Source: Nonomuraea rhodomycinica | GTDB taxonomy: Bacteria > Actinomycetota > Actinomycetes > Streptosporangiales > Streptosporangiaceae | Length of the DNA stretch: 64,000 bases | Assembly (NCBI RefSeq): GCF_013363995.1 | Contig: NZ_JABWGO010000013.1 | Span: forward strand, 186,001-250,000 | Reading direction: 5' to 3' | In this document: positions 62,131-64,000 of the stretch, in pieces | Position numbering within the stretch: the stretch's first letter is position 1 | Layout: every line of letters starts with the position of its first letter | Notes under the pieces: model-generated | Seen by the model: the letters and a program-made list of their open reading frames with translations, nothing else | What the model was told of the DNA's origin: nothing | Databases searched by the model: none | Translations under genes and position numbers: made by a program

Positions 62131-62526
62131 ATGAGTCGATTCCTGTTCATGGTGCGGCCGGGCGCGCTCCGGTGGATGTCCCACGGCGCGTTCGGGCTGC
62201 TGCTGGTGTCCGCCCTGATCGCGACCGCCCGTGACGGCGGCACGGCCGCCGCCGCGGGCGGCGCGCTGCTCGGCGGCCTGTACGTCGCCTGGACGCTCCT
62301 CGAGGCCGAGCTGGTCCCGGCCCGGCCCCGGCTCGCGCTGCTGTGGCTGCTCCCGCTCGTGCTGGCGTGGGCCGTGCTCGCGGTGGCCGCGCAGCCGTTC
62401 GTCTGGCTGGTGCTCCCGATCGCCCTGACCTGTGCCCGGGCGCTGCCCCCGTGGGCGGGGGCGTTCACCGCGAGCGTGCTGACCTGCACCTCGGCCGTGC
62501 TGCTGATCAGCCACGCCGGCCTGTGA
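62131..62526 (+). CDS. small membrane protein, possible sensor-kinase fragment
   Basis: A 131-residue protein with four to five hydrophobic helices (MSHGAFGLLLVSALIATA, GGALLGGLYVAWTLLEAELV, LALLWLLPLVLAWAVLAVAA, PFVWLVLPIALTCARALP, GAFTASVLTCTSAVLLISHA). The layout resembles the N-terminal membrane sensor of actinobacterial DesK/NarX-type kinases, but no kinase domain follows before the stop. It could be a truncated kinase or a free membrane protein. The start may be ATG 62131 or GTG 62119. Confidence 0.65.
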   Translation: MSRFLFMVRPGALRWMSHGAFGLLLVSALIATARDGGTAAAAGGALLGGLYVAWTLLEAELVPARPRLALLWLLPLVLAWAVLAVAAQPFVWLVLPIALTCARALPPWAGAFTASVLTCTSAVLLISHAGL

Positions 62527-62578
62527 GCCGCCCCGGCCTGTGGGCCGCGCCGGCCCGTGAGCCACGCCGGCCGGTGAG
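62511..62578. repeat. 17-bp tandem repeat, four imperfect copies
   Basis: Units of the form CC[AG]C[GC]CCGGCC[TG]GTG[AG]G run across the stop codon of the small membrane protein (TGA at 62524-62526) into the gap before the convergent gene. Confidence 0.75.
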
Positions 62579-62583
62579 AACGG

Positions 62584-64000
62584 TCAGGGCGTGACCACGG
62601 GGAAGTCCGGCATGGCGTCGTCCAGGAGCGCCACCAGGCGGCGCAGCGCCCCGACGTCGCCCTCCCGCTCGACCCCCTCCGCCCCCTTGCCGCAGAACAG
62701 CGCGACGAGCTGCTGCCTGGTCAGCCGCAGTGTGAGGTCCACCGGCCCGTCCGGCGGGTCCTGCTGCTGGACGAGCGCGCCGTTCGAGAGCGTCGTGCGG
62801 TGGCGCTCCCCCAGGTCGGTCAGGTGCCAGTCGATCGACAGGCTCTCGTTCCAGGCGCGCGGCCCGTGGAGCCGGACGGCGACCGAGTCGAAGATCCGTT
62901 CCACGGGGAGCGCCGCGACCAGGTCCGGGCACGGCGCGGCGGGCACCGCGGGCACGATCCCGTCGGCCAGCTCCAGCGCCCCCGTCAGGTAGACGTTGCG
63001 CCAGGTGGCGTTCTCCGCCCCGTGGCCGAGCCGGGTGTAGACCTCGGCGAGCAGGTCCCGCGCCTCCTTGTTGCCCTCGTCGGCGAAGACGGCGTGGTTG
63101 AGGAGCTGCGCCGCGAAGCGCAGGTCGCCCTGGCCGATGTAGCCGCGCGCGAACTCCACCACGGCGCCCCCTCCCCCCAGGCACTTGACGTAGCGGACGG
63201 CGCTCTCGCGCGGCGGGTGCTCCCACAGGTGCGCCGGGTTGCCGTCGAACCAGCCGAGGTAGCGCTGGCAGACGGCCCTGACCTGCTGGCTGAGCGCGCC
63301 GTGGTAGCCGCGCGCCTGCCACGCCTCCTCCAGTTCGGGCGGCAGCGGGAGCGTCTCGGCGATCTCGGACGCGGTGAGCCCCTTGTTCATCAGGCGCACG
63401 GTCTGGTCGTGCAGGTACGTGTGCAGGTCCCGCCGCCGGGTCAGCAGCCGTACGACGTCGTCCGCGCCCCAGACGGGCCAGTGGTGGGAGGCGAGCGCGA
63501 CCTCGGCCCGGCCGGCGAACAGCGTGATCGTCTCGGTCAGGCGGCGGGCCCAGGCCCGGGGGTCGCGGACCGCCGCCCCGTGCAGCGGCAGCAGGTCGTG
63601 CTGGTCGCGGGTGAGGTTCTCGGCCAGGAAGAGGGCGCGGCGGCCGGGGAGCAGGAAGGTCATCTGCGCGGGATCACCCGGCCCGGCCATGAGCTGGAAC
63701 TCCATCGGCACGCCGTCCACGACCTCCTCCTGGCCCGTACGGGTGACGGTGACCGTGGGCGGGATCAGCGAGATCGCGCCCGTGGAGGCGGCCGGGCCGA
63801 GGCCCGCGCCGATCTGGCCGAGCGGTGAGCGTTCGAGTGCCTGGCCGTAGGTGTAGACCGAGCGGCGCGTCACGGCGGCGCGGGCGTGCACGCGCTCGCA
63901 GACCGCGTGCTCCATGAACCCGGCCGGCGCGAGGATGGGCACGCCGCCGCCCGTGACGCCGCGCACGCCGCCGAAGTGGTCCACGTGGGAGTGCGTGTAG
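62584..64000 (-). CDS. alkyl/aryl-sulfatase-type metallo-beta-lactamase-fold hydrolase, N-terminus outside the window
   Basis: The C-terminal 471 residues of a Bds1/SdsA1-type alkyl sulfatase. At the right edge the zinc motif THSHVDHFGG is visible (HxHxDH), then FMEHAVCERVHARAAVTRRS, Glu-rich second zinc-binding site ENLTRDQHDLLPLHGAAVRD, and HHWPVWGADDV. A helical dimerisation domain with YLGWFDGNPAHLWEHPPRES follows, and an SCP2-like C-terminal domain with LTLRLTRQQLVALFCGKGAE. These enzymes hydrolyse sulfate esters such as SDS. About 150-200 N-terminal residues are missing beyond base 64000. Confidence 0.92.
   Translation of the reverse strand, partial: YTHSHVDHFGGVRGVTGGGVPILAPAGFMEHAVCERVHARAAVTRRSVYTYGQALERSPLGQIGAGLGPAASTGAISLIPPTVTVTRTGQEEVVDGVPMEFQLMAGPGDPAQMTFLLPGRRALFLAENLTRDQHDLLPLHGAAVRDPRAWARRLTETITLFAGRAEVALASHHWPVWGADDVVRLLTRRRDLHTYLHDQTVRLMNKGLTASEIAETLPLPPELEEAWQARGYHGALSQQVRAVCQRYLGWFDGNPAHLWEHPPRESAVRYVKCLGGGGAVVEFARGYIGQGDLRFAAQLLNHAVFADEGNKEARDLLAEVYTRLGHGAENATWRNVYLTGALELADGIVPAVPAAPCPDLVAALPVERIFDSVAVRLHGPRAWNESLSIDWHLTDLGERHRTTLSNGALVQQQDPPDGPVDLTLRLTRQQLVALFCGKGAEGVEREGDVGALRRLVALLDDAMPDFPVVTP

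Overview
The window is chromosomal DNA from a high-GC Gram-positive actinomycete. GTG starts are common, gene-end overlaps (ATGA/GTGA) are frequent, regulators are dense (LysR, AraC, TetR, MerR, CsoR, OmpR-type), and many genes have a TANNNT -10 box only 6-7 nt before the start codon, as in leaderless actinobacterial transcripts. Gene content (GPP34 protein, VanW protein, DUF1918, rifampin phosphotransferase, stand-alone LigD-type polymerase domain) fits a Streptosporangiaceae/Thermomonosporaceae-like soil organism. That placement is inference. No rRNA, tRNA, CRISPR array, transposase or prophage was recognised. Both end genes (an MFS exporter at the left, an alkyl-sulfatase-type metallohydrolase at the right) are cut by the window.

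Layout. 1-15000 is a mosaic of small regulator-plus-enzyme units: MFS/LysR; acetyltransferase; a stand-alone GyrB-type ATPase domain; a three-gene operon (MDR reductase, SnoaL-like protein, SGNH esterase) facing a TetR regulator across a perfect operator palindrome; nadE; an AraC/RibD-type reductase group; two alpha/beta hydrolases; and a MOSC protein carrying a 16-unit heptad-repeat insertion. After an AT-rich, repeat-bearing 420-bp gap, 15343-17977 holds the most unusual locus: a uracil-DNA-glycosylase fold fused to an R-S-E ADP-ribosyltransferase, divergent from a macrodomain protein. It has the parts expected of a nucleic-acid ADP-ribosylation/de-modification pair. 18196-23064 is a run of small proteins, mostly GNAT, VOC, DinB and membrane proteins. 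23296-28984 has an amino-acid permease/GPP34 pair, two MerR regulators with recognisable 19-bp-spacer promoters, an MFS exporter and a Ser/Thr kinase.

30624-44377 is a redox and stress region. It contains a bis-MGD molybdoenzyme lacking all Fe-S cysteines with a helical partner; a flavin/heme electron-transfer operon (ferric-reductase-like protein, FMN-binding protein, ApbE) facing a two-component system across a 20-bp-arm perfect inverted repeat; a zinc alcohol dehydrogenase; a universal stress protein with DUF1918; a YbdK-type ligase; and an Orn/Lys/Arg decarboxylase behind an 18-bp perfect hairpin. 44690-51116 is copper handling: DUF305 lipoprotein, csoR-copZ-secreted His-rich protein-copA. 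51276-52554 is a heteromeric-type fluoride channel operon (crcB-DUF190-crcB). 53138-58252 holds TetR/SDR divergent from a rifampin phosphotransferase that is followed by a LigD-type polymerase domain. The right end has a secreted propeller-like protein, a TipA-like MerR regulator co-transcribed with a fused beta-lactamase-family protein, a small membrane protein and the partial alkyl sulfatase.

Start codons were chosen from Shine-Dalgarno matches, -10 spacing and family length. Functions are from motif recognition by eye only; no database search was run.
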